Assembly: GCF_040362915.1 (NCBI RefSeq)
Contig: NZ_AP029612.1
Location: 3,039,501-3,103,500 of the forward strand
Length of the DNA stretch: 64,000 bases
Direction of reading: 5' to 3'
DNA from: Sediminibacterium sp. KACHI17
GTDB lineage: Bacteria; Bacteroidota; Bacteroidia; Chitinophagales; Chitinophagaceae
Shown: positions 27,927-36,476 of the stretch, one piece after another
How positions within the stretch are numbered: the first letter of the stretch is position 1
Layout of the letters: every line of letters starts with the position of its first letter
Program-made: the position numbers and the translations under genes
Notes under the pieces: model-generated
The model's database searches: none
What the model saw: only the letters and a program-made list of their open reading frames with translations
Told to the model about the DNA's origin: nothing

Positions 27927-28600
27927 CCATGGAACAGCTTCTCCCGATTCGAGTACTAATTGCAGATGATCATGATATTTTCAGAGACGGACTTTCATTG
28001 TTACTAATGAAGGAGCCCACGATTGAATTAGTGGGAGATGCTGCCAATGGAAAGCGATTGATACAAATGGCCAAAGAACTGCATCCGGATATTATTTTGA
28101 CCGATTTGAAAATGCCCGAAATAGATGGGATAGAAGCCATTAAAACCATCAAAGAACAATTGCCCGCAATTAAAACCATCGCTTTATCTTCTTTTGATAG
28201 TGATGCAATGGTCATTGACGCATTAGAAGCCGGAGCAATGGGTTATATCATCAAAAATGCAGATCGCGGTGAAATCATAGATGCTATCAGAATGGTATTT
28301 ACCGGAAGTCCTTATTACTGTAAAACCACATCAAGCCGATTGGTAAAACTGATTGCCCGAAGTGAATTCAATCCTTATAAAACAGATGCTCCTAAATTAT
28401 TCTCGGATAAAGAGAAAGATATCATCCGACTCATTTGCGAAGAAAAAACCAGTAAAGAGATCGGAGAACTGCTATTCATGAGTTCTCGGACCGTTGAAGG
28501 GCATCGCGTTAAGATCCTGGAAAAAATGAATGTAAAGACCACCGCCGGTGTCGCGATCTATGCCATCAAGAATGGACTCTATAACCCAGATCAAGAGTAA
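27923..28600 (+). CDS. Response regulator transcription factor, NarL/FixJ (LuxR HTH) family
   Basis: A 225-residue regulator. The receiver has acidic D15-D16 (IADDHDIF) and phospho-acceptor D61 (ILTDLKMPEIDG). A C-terminal LuxR-type helix-turn-helix (FSDKEKDIIRLICEEKTSKEI, then SSRTVEGHRVKILEKM) binds DNA as a dimer on phosphorylation. It is last of the four-gene module and coupled to its kinase. The two CGTAG-TT-CTACG palindromes 230 bases upstream of the module are possible autoregulatory sites. Confidence 0.93.
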   Translation: MTMEQLLPIRVLIADDHDIFRDGLSLLLMKEPTIELVGDAANGKRLIQMAKELHPDIILTDLKMPEIDGIEAIKTIKEQLPAIKTIALSSFDSDAMVIDALEAGAMGYIIKNADRGEIIDAIRMVFTGSPYYCKTTSSRLVKLIARSEFNPYKTDAPKLFSDKEKDIIRLICEEKTSKEIGELLFMSSRTVEGHRVKILEKMNVKTTAGVAIYAIKNGLYNPDQE

Positions 28601-28650
28601 TATTTATTGTGCATTTATGATGACTGCTACTCCCTTCGTAACTTGCAGTC

Positions 28651-29736
28651 ATGGATCAGACATTTTCTTATGCATCTTTATATGCATTTACAAAGAAGGT
28701 ATTCCTTAAAATGGGATGTTCAGATGTAGATGCCACTACTGCAACAAATGTATTGTTGTCTGCAGATCTTCGAGGGATCGATAGTCATGGTGTGGCCCGA
28801 CTCAGTGGGTATGTTCGTTTATGGGAAGTTGAGCGTATCAATGCTACCCCCAATATTCAAGTGGTTCATGAAACGCCTTCCACAGCTGTTGTGGATGGAG
28901 ATGCAGGGTTGGGATTGGTGGTAGCACCCTTTGCTATGAAGATCGCTATTGAAAAAGCAAAGCAAGTAGGTACAGGTTGGGTAAGTGTGCGCAATACCAA
29001 TCATTTTGGTATCGCTGGTTATCATGCTATGATGGCATTGGAAAATGAAATGATCGGAATGGCCATGACCAACGCAAGTGCATTGGTAGCACCTACTTTT
29101 TCCATCGAAAGAATGTTGGGTACCAATCCAATCGCTGTAGCTATTCCGGCAGGAGAGCAACCACCCTTTGTGGCAGATATGGCTACCACAACAGCCGCAA
29201 ATGGTAAACTGGAAATACTGCAAAGAAAAAATGCAGAAGCCCCATTGGGCTGGGTCCAAGACAAGGATGGACATGCATCAACTGATGCCAATATCTTAAA
29301 GAAGGAAGGAGCTTTATTACCCTTGGGTAGTGATCGTGAACATGGAAGTCATAAAGGATATGCACTAGGTGCGATCGTAGATATTTTTTCAGCAGTACTC
29401 AGTGGGGGTAGCTATGGTCCCTGGGCTCCGCCATTTCCGGCCTATGTACCCATGCCTGAAAATATGCCCGGTAAAGGGCTGGGTCATTTCTTTGGTGCCA
29501 TGAGAATAGATGCTTTCCGTCCTGCAGCAGAATTCAAATCACATATGGATAACTGGATCACCAGGTTTAGGAATGCAAAACCCGCTTCTGGTCATGATCG
29601 TGTATTGATTCCAGGTGATCCGGAACGTGCTTATGAAAAGGAAAGAATGGAGAAAGGTATTCCAATCGTAACAAGTGTTGTAGAGGATCTGAAAACTGTG
29701 GCTGCAAAATTGGAAGTCGACTGGATAACAGCATAA
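28651..29736 (+). CDS. Ldh family oxidoreductase (malate/L-lactate dehydrogenase, NAD(P)-dependent)
   Basis: A 361-residue member of the Ldh_2 (YlmC/MdlD-like) fold, unrelated to classical LDH. The catalytic His is H46 (RGIDSHGVARLSGY), and NTNHFGIAGYHAM and FVADMATTTAANGKLEI are typical of the family. It oxidises a 2-hydroxyacid such as malate, lactate, ureidoglycolate or sulfolactate; the exact substrate is not readable. It stands alone between the two-component module and lysC, with 108 bases before lysC that include a lysC promoter. Confidence 0.88.
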   Translation: MDQTFSYASLYAFTKKVFLKMGCSDVDATTATNVLLSADLRGIDSHGVARLSGYVRLWEVERINATPNIQVVHETPSTAVVDGDAGLGLVVAPFAMKIAIEKAKQVGTGWVSVRNTNHFGIAGYHAMMALENEMIGMAMTNASALVAPTFSIERMLGTNPIAVAIPAGEQPPFVADMATTTAANGKLEILQRKNAEAPLGWVQDKDGHASTDANILKKEGALLPLGSDREHGSHKGYALGAIVDIFSAVLSGGSYGPWAPPFPAYVPMPENMPGKGLGHFFGAMRIDAFRPAAEFKSHMDNWITRFRNAKPASGHDRVLIPGDPERAYEKERMEKGIPIVTSVVEDLKTVAAKLEVDWITA

Positions 29737-29773
29737 AACTATCAAGCTAACGACTGTTCATTTAAAATCCCTC

Positions 29774-29802
29774 TTGATTTAGCCTTCCATCAGTTACCTT
29801 TG
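29774..29802 (+). promoter_or_regulatory. Promoter of lysC (TTG, 18-base spacer, TACCTTTG)
   Basis: TTG at 29774-29776 and TACCTTTG at 29795-29802 match the Bacteroidota -33/-7 elements. The leader to the lysC ATG (29845) is about 40 bases and carries an unusually purine-rich GGGGGAGGGGGA just before the start, stronger than most ribosome sites in this window. Confidence 0.6.
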
Positions 29803-29844
29803 CACCTCATTTAACAACTAAAAAATCGGGGGAGGGGGATTCTT

Positions 29845-31164
29845 ATGAAAGTAATGAAGTTCGGCGGTACCAGCGTAGGAAAGCCGGAACGTATGCACCA
29901 AGTATCACAATTGATCACTAAGGATGCAGAACCCAAGATCGTTGTGTTAAGTGCACTAAGTGGCACAACCAATGCTCTTGTTGAGATCAGTAATAGCCTT
30001 TCATTGGCAGACAGGCAAGCAGCCAAACAAAAGATCGATCAGTTAGAAGCTCATTATCGTCAGTTTGTACTTGATCTAGTGAAGACAGATCATGTTCGTG
30101 CAAAAGCGAATGCTGTTGTTAGTGAACATTTTGAATTCCTGAATATCATTTTACGTATTTCCTTCAGTGAAGCGCTCAACAAAGATATTTTAGCGCAAGG
30201 TGAACTGATGAGTACCAAACTATTTAGTTGCTACCTTGAAGAGCAAGGTATCGATCATATGCTATTGCCTGCATTGGAATTTATGACGATTGATGCCAAT
30301 GAAGAGCCTCAGTTGGGTAGCATCAAAGTGAAATTGAGTCAGCAACTGCAACTACATAAAGACAAAAAATTATTCATTACTCAAGGATATATCTGTCGTA
30401 ATTCGAAAGGAGAAGTGGACAATTTGAAAAGAGGAGGTAGTGATTATACCGCTTCACTGGTAGCCGCAGCTATTCAGGCAAGTGTTTGTGAGATATGGAC
30501 AGATATTGACGGTATGCACAATAACGACCCTCGTATCGTTAATAAAACTGTAGCTATTGAACAATTGAGTTTTGATGAAGCAGCAGAGTTGGCTTATTTC
30601 GGTGCTAAAATTTTGCATCCAACATGTATCTGGCCTGCACAACAGGAGAATGTTCCGGTGAAGTTATTAAATACCATGCAGCCTGATGCACCTGGAACTG
30701 TGATCACTAAAGAAGCTGGTAGTGTAGGTGTGAAAGCAGTAGCTGCAAAAGATGGTATCATAGCCATCAAGATCAAAAGCAGTAGGATGTTATTGGCATA
30801 CGGTTTCTTACGTAAAGTGTTTGAAGTTTTTGAAAAATATCGAACTTCTATTGATATGATCACCACTTCTGAAGTAGCCGTATCAGTGACCATTGATACA
30901 GATGTTGCTTTGAGTAGTATCGTGAAAGAACTGGAACCTTTCGGAACAGTTGAAGTTGATAAGGATCAAACCATCGTATCAATTGTAGGTAATGAGATCG
31001 CTCAAACAGATGCAGTTCTGCAAAAACTGTTCAATGCCATTCAGGAAATACCGGTTACCATGGTTAGCTATGGTGGCAGCACTCACAATATTTCTTTATT
31101 GGTACCTAGTCAGTACAAGACTAAAACATTGCAATTACTCAATAGCGGCTTATTTGGATTGTGA
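29845..31164 (+). CDS. lysC: Aspartate kinase (monofunctional)
   Basis: A 439-residue aspartokinase that phosphorylates aspartate in the first step of lysine, threonine and methionine synthesis. The N-terminal kinase motif is KFGGTSVGKPERM (K5 onward), and the catalytic core includes RGGSDYTASLVAAAI. The C-terminal third has paired ACT regulatory domains (IIAIKIKSSRMLLAYGF and TIVSIVGNEIAQT), so feedback control by an amino acid is expected. There is no fused homoserine dehydrogenase. It is followed by a strong terminator. Confidence 0.95.
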   Translation: MKVMKFGGTSVGKPERMHQVSQLITKDAEPKIVVLSALSGTTNALVEISNSLSLADRQAAKQKIDQLEAHYRQFVLDLVKTDHVRAKANAVVSEHFEFLNIILRISFSEALNKDILAQGELMSTKLFSCYLEEQGIDHMLLPALEFMTIDANEEPQLGSIKVKLSQQLQLHKDKKLFITQGYICRNSKGEVDNLKRGGSDYTASLVAAAIQASVCEIWTDIDGMHNNDPRIVNKTVAIEQLSFDEAAELAYFGAKILHPTCIWPAQQENVPVKLLNTMQPDAPGTVITKEAGSVGVKAVAAKDGIIAIKIKSSRMLLAYGFLRKVFEVFEKYRTSIDMITTSEVAVSVTIDTDVALSSIVKELEPFGTVEVDKDQTIVSIVGNEIAQTDAVLQKLFNAIQEIPVTMVSYGGSTHNISLLVPSQYKTKTLQLLNSGLFGL

Positions 31165-31189
31165 TCAATGTTAAATGACGTTAATATTT

Positions 31190-31220
31190 AAGCCATCCGT
31201 CTAGACGGATGGCTTTTTTT
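31190..31220 (+). terminator. Strong Rho-independent terminator after lysC
   Basis: A perfect 26-base palindrome (31190-31215, AAGCCATCCGT arm) is followed directly by a run of T. It lies 25 bases after the lysC stop and ends before the next gene starts at 31248. Confidence 0.92.
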
Positions 31221-31247
31221 ATTGAAATTGTTGTTTCAAATCATGGC

Positions 31248-32492
31248 ATGAGAATCGTAGTTGTACTGATCACTTGTATTGTGAGTTTTCAAATCTCCTT
31301 TGCTCAGCAAACATTAAGGGGGAAAGTCATCGCAGGTGATACGAAGCAGCCTATTCATTTAGCCAATGTCTTTTTAAGCAATACCTCCATTGGAACAGTG
31401 ACCAATGCTGACGGGTCTTTTGTCTTGGATAGATTTCCCCAAGGACGTTTTGATGTAGTTGTGTCCTGTATTGGTTATGAGACCTATGTGACCACTATTC
31501 AATATGCTCAATTACCTGCTTCAATTGAAGTAGTACTAAATCCTAGAATAAATGTATTGCAAGAAGTAGTGGTAGAACCTTATGAAAAAAATGGCTGGGA
31601 TCGGTATGGAAAATTTTTCATGGAAAATTTCATAGGGATGTCTGCATTGGCAGCTGATTGTAAACTAAAAAATCCTGAGACGATCCGATTTCGATTCAAT
31701 AAAAAAGAAAATATTCTTCGGGCATTTGCAGATGAACCAATTGTATTAGAGAATAGAGCACTCGGATATATTTTACACTATGACTTAAAAGTGTTTGAAT
31801 ATAATTATGGAACAAGAATATTTTACTTTCAGGGATATCCCTTGTTTGAAGACATAATTACGGATCGGAAACGTTTATTGAATCGTTGGGAAAAGAATCG
31901 AGCGGATGCTTACGCAGGGTCTATGATGCATTTTATGCGTTCACTATTCAGAAATCAATTGATTGAAAATGGTTTTGAAGTAAGGAAACTCATTAAGGTC
32001 AGTGAAGAAGAAAAGAAGAGAGTTAGAAGCATTTATAATTCTAGGACCTATATAAATGGTAGTGGAAACATTATCGTCAATGATAGTTTGCTGGGTAACG
32101 GAAACAAAGACAGTGCTGATTACTACCGAAAAGTGATGCGACAGCCGGAAAAAATGGCTGTATTGATCAATCAACTTTTACCGGGCGATAGCATCGCGTT
32201 TGCGATTGATAGCTTTACTGCCGGATTATATTTTGATGATCATCTACAAATTATCTACAAATACAAACAAGTGCCAGATGAATTCGTTAGGATGAATACC
32301 CTATCTGTTCAACCTAAAACACCCGTGATGTCTGAAATCTATTTGCCAAGAAAAAAGACCATTGCAGTACTTGCCAATGGTAGCTATTTTGAAGGTATAG
32401 ACCTCATCTCTTCCGGATACTGGGGTTGGTGGGAAAAATTAGCAACCATGCTACCTTTTGATTATAAACCGCCTGTTAAGAGAAGTGAGTAG
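31248..32492 (+). CDS. Carboxypeptidase-like regulatory domain protein, secreted
   Basis: A 414-residue protein with a signal peptide (MRIVVVLITCIVSFQISFAQ). The first domain (about 22-110) is a CarboxypepD_reg Ig-like fold: LRGKVIAGDTKQPIHLANVFL, TNADGSFVLDRFPQGRFDVVVSCIGYE. This fold usually starts SusC-like receptors, but here no plug or barrel follows. The remaining 300 residues are mixed and unrecognised, with phrases similar to Bacteroidota cell-envelope proteins. The ATG at 31248 is chosen because an earlier in-frame start at 31209 lies inside the terminator. The function is unknown. Confidence 0.7.
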   Translation: MRIVVVLITCIVSFQISFAQQTLRGKVIAGDTKQPIHLANVFLSNTSIGTVTNADGSFVLDRFPQGRFDVVVSCIGYETYVTTIQYAQLPASIEVVLNPRINVLQEVVVEPYEKNGWDRYGKFFMENFIGMSALAADCKLKNPETIRFRFNKKENILRAFADEPIVLENRALGYILHYDLKVFEYNYGTRIFYFQGYPLFEDIITDRKRLLNRWEKNRADAYAGSMMHFMRSLFRNQLIENGFEVRKLIKVSEEEKKRVRSIYNSRTYINGSGNIIVNDSLLGNGNKDSADYYRKVMRQPEKMAVLINQLLPGDSIAFAIDSFTAGLYFDDHLQIIYKYKQVPDEFVRMNTLSVQPKTPVMSEIYLPRKKTIAVLANGSYFEGIDLISSGYWGWWEKLATMLPFDYKPPVKRSE

Positions 32493-32519
32493 TCAGTATC
32501 AAAATAGGTTACTACTCAC
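32485..32519. terminator. Inverted repeat spanning convergent stop codons (likely bidirectional terminator)
   Basis: GTGAGTAGT (32485-32493) is an exact inverted copy of ACTACTCAC (32511-32519) with a 17-base loop. It covers the stop of the secreted protein gene and the stop of bioA. It lacks a T-run, so efficiency is uncertain. Confidence 0.5.
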
Positions 32520-33775
32520 CATGCACCCAATAAGAAGGAGTATATTTTTTGTAATTCTACTTCCTCAATGCAATATGGGGGCATGATGTATACAGTGTTA
32601 CCTAATGGACGAATATACATGCCCGCTTCTAGCGCTTTCTTGGTGATCACCGTACTTACCTGATTCAGGTACTCCTTTTTACCCTGATCGATCTCAAAAG
32701 CCAGGATCGTTCCCAGTGTACGAACATCTTTGATAGGCAGTTTGCTCTTGCGAAGCTCAGCTGCACAGGTAAGATTCGAAGCGCATATATTTTCAATCTG
32801 TGACAGACATTGTTCTTTCTCCAATAGATCTAGGCTGGCAAGTGCTGCTGTACAGGCTAATGGGTTCGCTGTAAAGGAATGCCCATGGAAAAATGTTTTC
32901 ATGGCGTCATCATCGACATAAGCCTGATAGATACGATCAGTGCAAGCTGTTACACCAAGCGCCATTGTACCTCCTGTTAAGCCTTTGCTTAAACAAATGA
33001 TATCAGGCTTCTTATGCATGTATTCACTTGCGAAAAATTTTCCGGTTCTTCCAAATCCGGTCATTACTTCGTCCGCAATACAGATGATATCATTCAGCTT
33101 GGCGGTATTCAGTAATTCATTCAGTAGATAAGGGTCATACATATTCATACCGCCTGCCCCCTGTACCAAAGGTTCATAGATGAATGCAGCAGTTTGTGAT
33201 GCGTGTTGCTGCATGGTATTTTTTAATTCACTGATATTTTCTTGTGTCGGAGTATCCAGAAAAACAACATCAAAAAGTAATTCATGAAATGCCAGTGTGA
33301 AAACACTACGATCACTTACACTCATCGCTCCGAACGTATCACCATGATAACTATTCTTAAAAGCGATGATCTTATTTCTTTGTTTTTGATTCTGATTCCA
33401 CCAGTATTGTATGGCCATTTTCAGCGCCACTTCTGTAGAGGTTGATCCATTATCACTATAAAAGATCCTTGAAAAATTACCCGGTAAGATGGCTAATAAT
33501 CGTTCAGCCAGTTCTACTGCCGGACGGTGAGTAAATCCCGCAAAGATCACCTGTTCCAGTTCCAAAGCCTGTTGGTATAATTTCTCAGCGATATAAGGAT
33601 GCGCATGGCCATGCAGATTTACCCACCAGCTACTGATTGCATCAATATACTGATTCCCGTTTTCGTCAAATAACAATGAACCCTTACCCTTAACTATGGC
33701 TATCGGATCAGCCATGTTTTTTTGTCGGGTAAACGGATGCCAAATACATTCTTTATCACGTGAAACAATACTCAT
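32516..33775 (-). CDS. bioA: Adenosylmethionine-8-amino-7-oxononanoate aminotransferase
   Basis: A 419-residue PLP-dependent class III aminotransferase that makes 7,8-diaminopelargonate in biotin synthesis. Signature residues include WHPFTRQ (12-18), the SSWWVNLHGHAHP substrate loop, IADEVMTGFGRTG (D235) and the PLP lysine K264 (CLSKGLTGG). The ATG at 33775 fits the family N-terminus; an in-frame extension to 33814 is unlikely. A TACATTTG -7 box ends five bases before this ATG on the minus strand, so the transcript may be nearly leaderless. No other bio gene is in the window. Confidence 0.94.
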   Translation of the reverse strand: MSIVSRDKECIWHPFTRQKNMADPIAIVKGKGSLLFDENGNQYIDAISSWWVNLHGHAHPYIAEKLYQQALELEQVIFAGFTHRPAVELAERLLAILPGNFSRIFYSDNGSTSTEVALKMAIQYWWNQNQKQRNKIIAFKNSYHGDTFGAMSVSDRSVFTLAFHELLFDVVFLDTPTQENISELKNTMQQHASQTAAFIYEPLVQGAGGMNMYDPYLLNELLNTAKLNDIICIADEVMTGFGRTGKFFASEYMHKKPDIICLSKGLTGGTMALGVTACTDRIYQAYVDDDAMKTFFHGHSFTANPLACTAALASLDLLEKEQCLSQIENICASNLTCAAELRKSKLPIKDVRTLGTILAFEIDQGKKEYLNQVSTVITKKALEAGMYIRPLGNTVYIMPPYCIEEVELQKIYSFLLGAW

Positions 33776-33896
33776 ACGGCAAATGTAGGGTGTAAATGGT
33801 AGTTGTTTAGTCACTGATTCAGGTAGTTTTGCCCTGATTTTTTTCCTGCATGCAACGCAGGTATAACCAACCGTGTCAAAGCACTGAATTCACTGC

Positions 33897-34457
33897 ATGT
33901 TAGACGAACAGAAACTGGTAAAAGACTGCCTGAAGCAACATCCGGCTGCCCAAAAGCTGCTGTATGACACATTTGCCGAGCAAATGCTGGGTACCTGTTT
34001 CCGTTATACCAAGAGTATGAATGATGCAGAGGAGGTTATGCAACAAGGTTTTATCAAAGTATTTCAGAACCTGCATCAGTTTCGTTCTGAAGGTGATCTG
34101 GGTGCATGGATCAGAAGAATTATGGTCAATACTGCGATCAATTATTTAAAACGAAAGCCGCAATATCAATTAGATCTAAGCTTTGAAGACACTCATTTGC
34201 ATCCGGTTGATAGCCATCAGCCTGATCTAAAGATACAAATGAAGGACCTTTTAAATCTGATCAGACAATTGCCTTCCGGCTATCAAACCATTTTTAACCT
34301 CTATGCGGTAGAAGGATATTCACATGTGGAGATCGCTAAAATATTAGGGATCAGTGAAGGCACCAGTCGATCACAATATGCAAGAGCGAGGGCATTATTG
34401 ATCAGCTGGTTAGAAAAATATTCTGTTAACGGAAAAAAAGATCGTTATGCCCAATAA
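33897..34457 (+). CDS. RNA polymerase sigma factor, ECF subfamily
   Basis: A 186-residue sigma-70 factor of the ECF type. Region 2 is at about 14-80 (FAEQMLGTCFRYTKSMNDAEEVMQQGF) and region 4 at about 120-175 (LPSGYQTIFNLYAVEGYSHVEIAKILGISEGTSRSQYARAR). It would direct polymerase to envelope or stress genes under control of an anti-sigma partner. The downstream gene starts 11 bases inside this one and looks like a membrane-anchored partner, so the pair forms an operon. A promoter target motif is not readable here. Confidence 0.92.
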   Translation: MLDEQKLVKDCLKQHPAAQKLLYDTFAEQMLGTCFRYTKSMNDAEEVMQQGFIKVFQNLHQFRSEGDLGAWIRRIMVNTAINYLKRKPQYQLDLSFEDTHLHPVDSHQPDLKIQMKDLLNLIRQLPSGYQTIFNLYAVEGYSHVEIAKILGISEGTSRSQYARARALLISWLEKYSVNGKKDRYAQ

Positions 34458-35853
34458 GTCTTTTGAAGAGCAAGTGAGGGAAGAACTTTCCGGTCTGCGT
34501 ATCAAGCCCAATGATGCGATATGGGAGTCTGTTGCCGCAAGCCTCCAGCAAAAAAGAAAACGTCGATGGGCAATTTGGTTTCTTACATTATTGGTCGGAT
34601 TATCCGGGGCTTCTTTTTGGTTTTTCATAGAGCAACAGCCACTGACATCCGCATCTGTGAAGTCAAAAATCACTAGTGATACTCAAAAAAAATCATCCAT
34701 TACGGATGACTTAGAGATCAAAGCATCCATCAAAAAATTACCAAAGTCTTCTGATAACGAAATACTCAGTCAAATAAATATTCCTGATCGGACAGTACGA
34801 TTAGCATCACCGGTATCAAACACTTTTTTACAACCGGCTGCCAAGGAGAAAAAGATCAATGTACAAAAAGAATTACCCCAATCAGTAGTGCCTGTGAGTG
34901 ATACAGTATCTTCTTCTATGATAGTAGATGCTAATTCCGTAGCTACAGCAACTCAGGTCAGTACTCCACAAAAAGATAGTCAATTTGTGATCCCTTCAAT
35001 TGTTGGTATTAGTGAAAAGGCTGTCATTGATTCTGTACAAAACAAAACAGTTCTGTTTGTATCTCGCGATACAGTGAGCCCATCAGACAAGCAAAAGAAA
35101 ATATCTAAATGGAAATGGAGATTGGCCGTACAAGGTGGACAAAGCGGTGTTCGCAATTCCTGGGGGTCATTGTTTAGAGCGAATAGTGCAGATGCCTATA
35201 CAGGCTTTTTTACTTCATCTAATCTCCCGAGCTCTCCTTCAACAGGGGCGGGTTCTTTTGCATCATCGAGAATAAAATCAAACGATCATCTTTCACTAGG
35301 CGTTTCTATTGAAATGATCAGAACTTTTGGAAAGAAGAAAAAAAATAGTATTGGATTACAGTTGGGATATGATTTGTATCAAACACGTACTAGAATCGGT
35401 AATAGTAACACAGGTACTTTGCAGTTCTCTAATGTCAATCGATCAAATGAATCTTCAGTATACTTTGGAGTAAATGATAGTGCCAATTATATTGCCTCCT
35501 ATCATTTTATACGATTGGGCGTGCAGTATTATCGCTCATTGAAATGGATACCTAAAACGGATCTTCGCTGGTATGCAGGTATAGGATTCAATACAATGGT
35601 TTCAGGGAATGGGTTACATCTGGGTACTGCAAATAATAATCTTTATTATTTCAAAAACAGATCTTTATTACGAACTGCTCAGCTGGATATTACTACCGGG
35701 ATTGAATTTGCCTTAGGAAAACATAAACGCTTATTTGTAGCACCGCAAGCAATGTACATGCTTAGCAATATTTCAAAACAAGCAGGAGTAAATCAGCATT
35801 TGTTTCGTCCCACGATTAAAGTTGCATGGCAGTTATCAAAGAACTCACCATAA
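34447..35853 (+). CDS. Membrane-anchored outer-membrane-barrel-like protein, probable anti-sigma partner of the ECF factor
   Basis: A 468-residue protein. The N-terminal 35 residues are cytoplasm-like (MPNKSFEEQVREELSGLRIKP, then DAIWESVAAS), followed by one TM helix at about 41-61 (AIWFLTLLVGLSGASFWFF). A Ser/Lys-rich linker runs to about 200. From about 215 to the end, alternating-polarity strands (KWKWRLAVQGGQSGVRNSW, GLQLGYDLYQTRTRIGN, RLFVAPQAMYML) resemble a PorT/OMP-beta-barrel domain. The sigma-gene overlap and the short N-terminal cytoplasmic piece suggest it restrains the sigma factor. How a barrel-like domain would sit with an inner-membrane anchor is unclear. Confidence 0.7.
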   Translation: MPNKSFEEQVREELSGLRIKPNDAIWESVAASLQQKRKRRWAIWFLTLLVGLSGASFWFFIEQQPLTSASVKSKITSDTQKKSSITDDLEIKASIKKLPKSSDNEILSQINIPDRTVRLASPVSNTFLQPAAKEKKINVQKELPQSVVPVSDTVSSSMIVDANSVATATQVSTPQKDSQFVIPSIVGISEKAVIDSVQNKTVLFVSRDTVSPSDKQKKISKWKWRLAVQGGQSGVRNSWGSLFRANSADAYTGFFTSSNLPSSPSTGAGSFASSRIKSNDHLSLGVSIEMIRTFGKKKKNSIGLQLGYDLYQTRTRIGNSNTGTLQFSNVNRSNESSVYFGVNDSANYIASYHFIRLGVQYYRSLKWIPKTDLRWYAGIGFNTMVSGNGLHLGTANNNLYYFKNRSLLRTAQLDITTGIEFALGKHKRLFVAPQAMYMLSNISKQAGVNQHLFRPTIKVAWQLSKNSP

Positions 35854-35996
35854 TGCAATACGCTTATGGGGCATGTGTCAGATAGGTATCAACTATTGGT
35901 AGGGAAACAAGAATTCTGCTAGCAGAAAGTATGATGCTACATATAAATGACTTTCATTCAGAGCGGCTTATCGTTTATGGTAAGCCTGATTAGTTC

Positions 35997-36476
35997 TCAT
36001 GTGTTGGTTTTCAGTGTCAACCCGGCAGCGATTTTGGTAATAGCTTTTGCCATTCTTTCTGTTCGGGTTGTTTCTTTTTTTGCTTCATTGATCCAATCAA
36101 TATATTGTTTTTGTTCACCCTCTTTCAATTCAAAGAAATGGGTATAAGCTTTTGGCTCATCTTTTAGACACGCTAAAAAATTTGCTGGAACACTGATGGG
36201 GTCATTATCCCGATAGAGTGTGATCAGCACATGATCACCCGCTTCTTTTCCTATACTTTTTCTGATGGAAGCTTTAATAGGTAAAAAGAGTTTCCCATTG
36301 CCCATGGGCATGAGTTTATAGTTACTAATAACATGATCATCAATTGTACCTTTCACTTTAACCCATCCAAATGGTTGTTTGGGATCTTGACTTATCTCTG
36401 GGATTGTAGCATAGGTCCAGCCACCTTTTCCCGGGAATTTTTCAAGCTTATATTTTTTTCGAATGATCGGTTTCAT
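35997..36476 (-). CDS. YdeI/OmpD-associated family protein with DUF1905 domain
   Basis: A 159-residue soluble protein. DUF1905 covers about 1-90 (GGWTYATIPEI, GWVKVKGTIDDHVISNYKLMP, KLFLPIKASIRKSIGKEAGD). A YdeI-like tail follows (FLACLKDEPKAYTHFFELKEGEQKQYIDWINEAKKETTRTERM). Function is unproven; some family members are linked to antimicrobial-peptide or bacteriocin tolerance. It overlaps queG by 29 bases on the same strand, so it is translated from the queG message. A paralogue lies at 44235-44747. The 144-base gap downstream (35854-35996) holds only a 14-base palindrome (35914-35927) without clear role. Confidence 0.85.
   Translation of the reverse strand: MKPIIRKKYKLEKFPGKGGWTYATIPEISQDPKQPFGWVKVKGTIDDHVISNYKLMPMGNGKLFLPIKASIRKSIGKEAGDHVLITLYRDNDPISVPANFLACLKDEPKAYTHFFELKEGEQKQYIDWINEAKKETTRTERMAKAITKIAAGLTLKTNT

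Noticed and set aside
28819..29274. 151-codon minus-strand frame opposite the Ldh-family gene
   Set aside because: Cys/His-rich by chance of the opposite strand; no zinc-finger spacing and the sense gene is intact.
35914..35927. Perfect palindrome TTCTGCTAGCAGAA as an operator
   Set aside because: It lies between convergent genes, far from any start, with no second copy. It may be a chance palindrome or weak hairpin.
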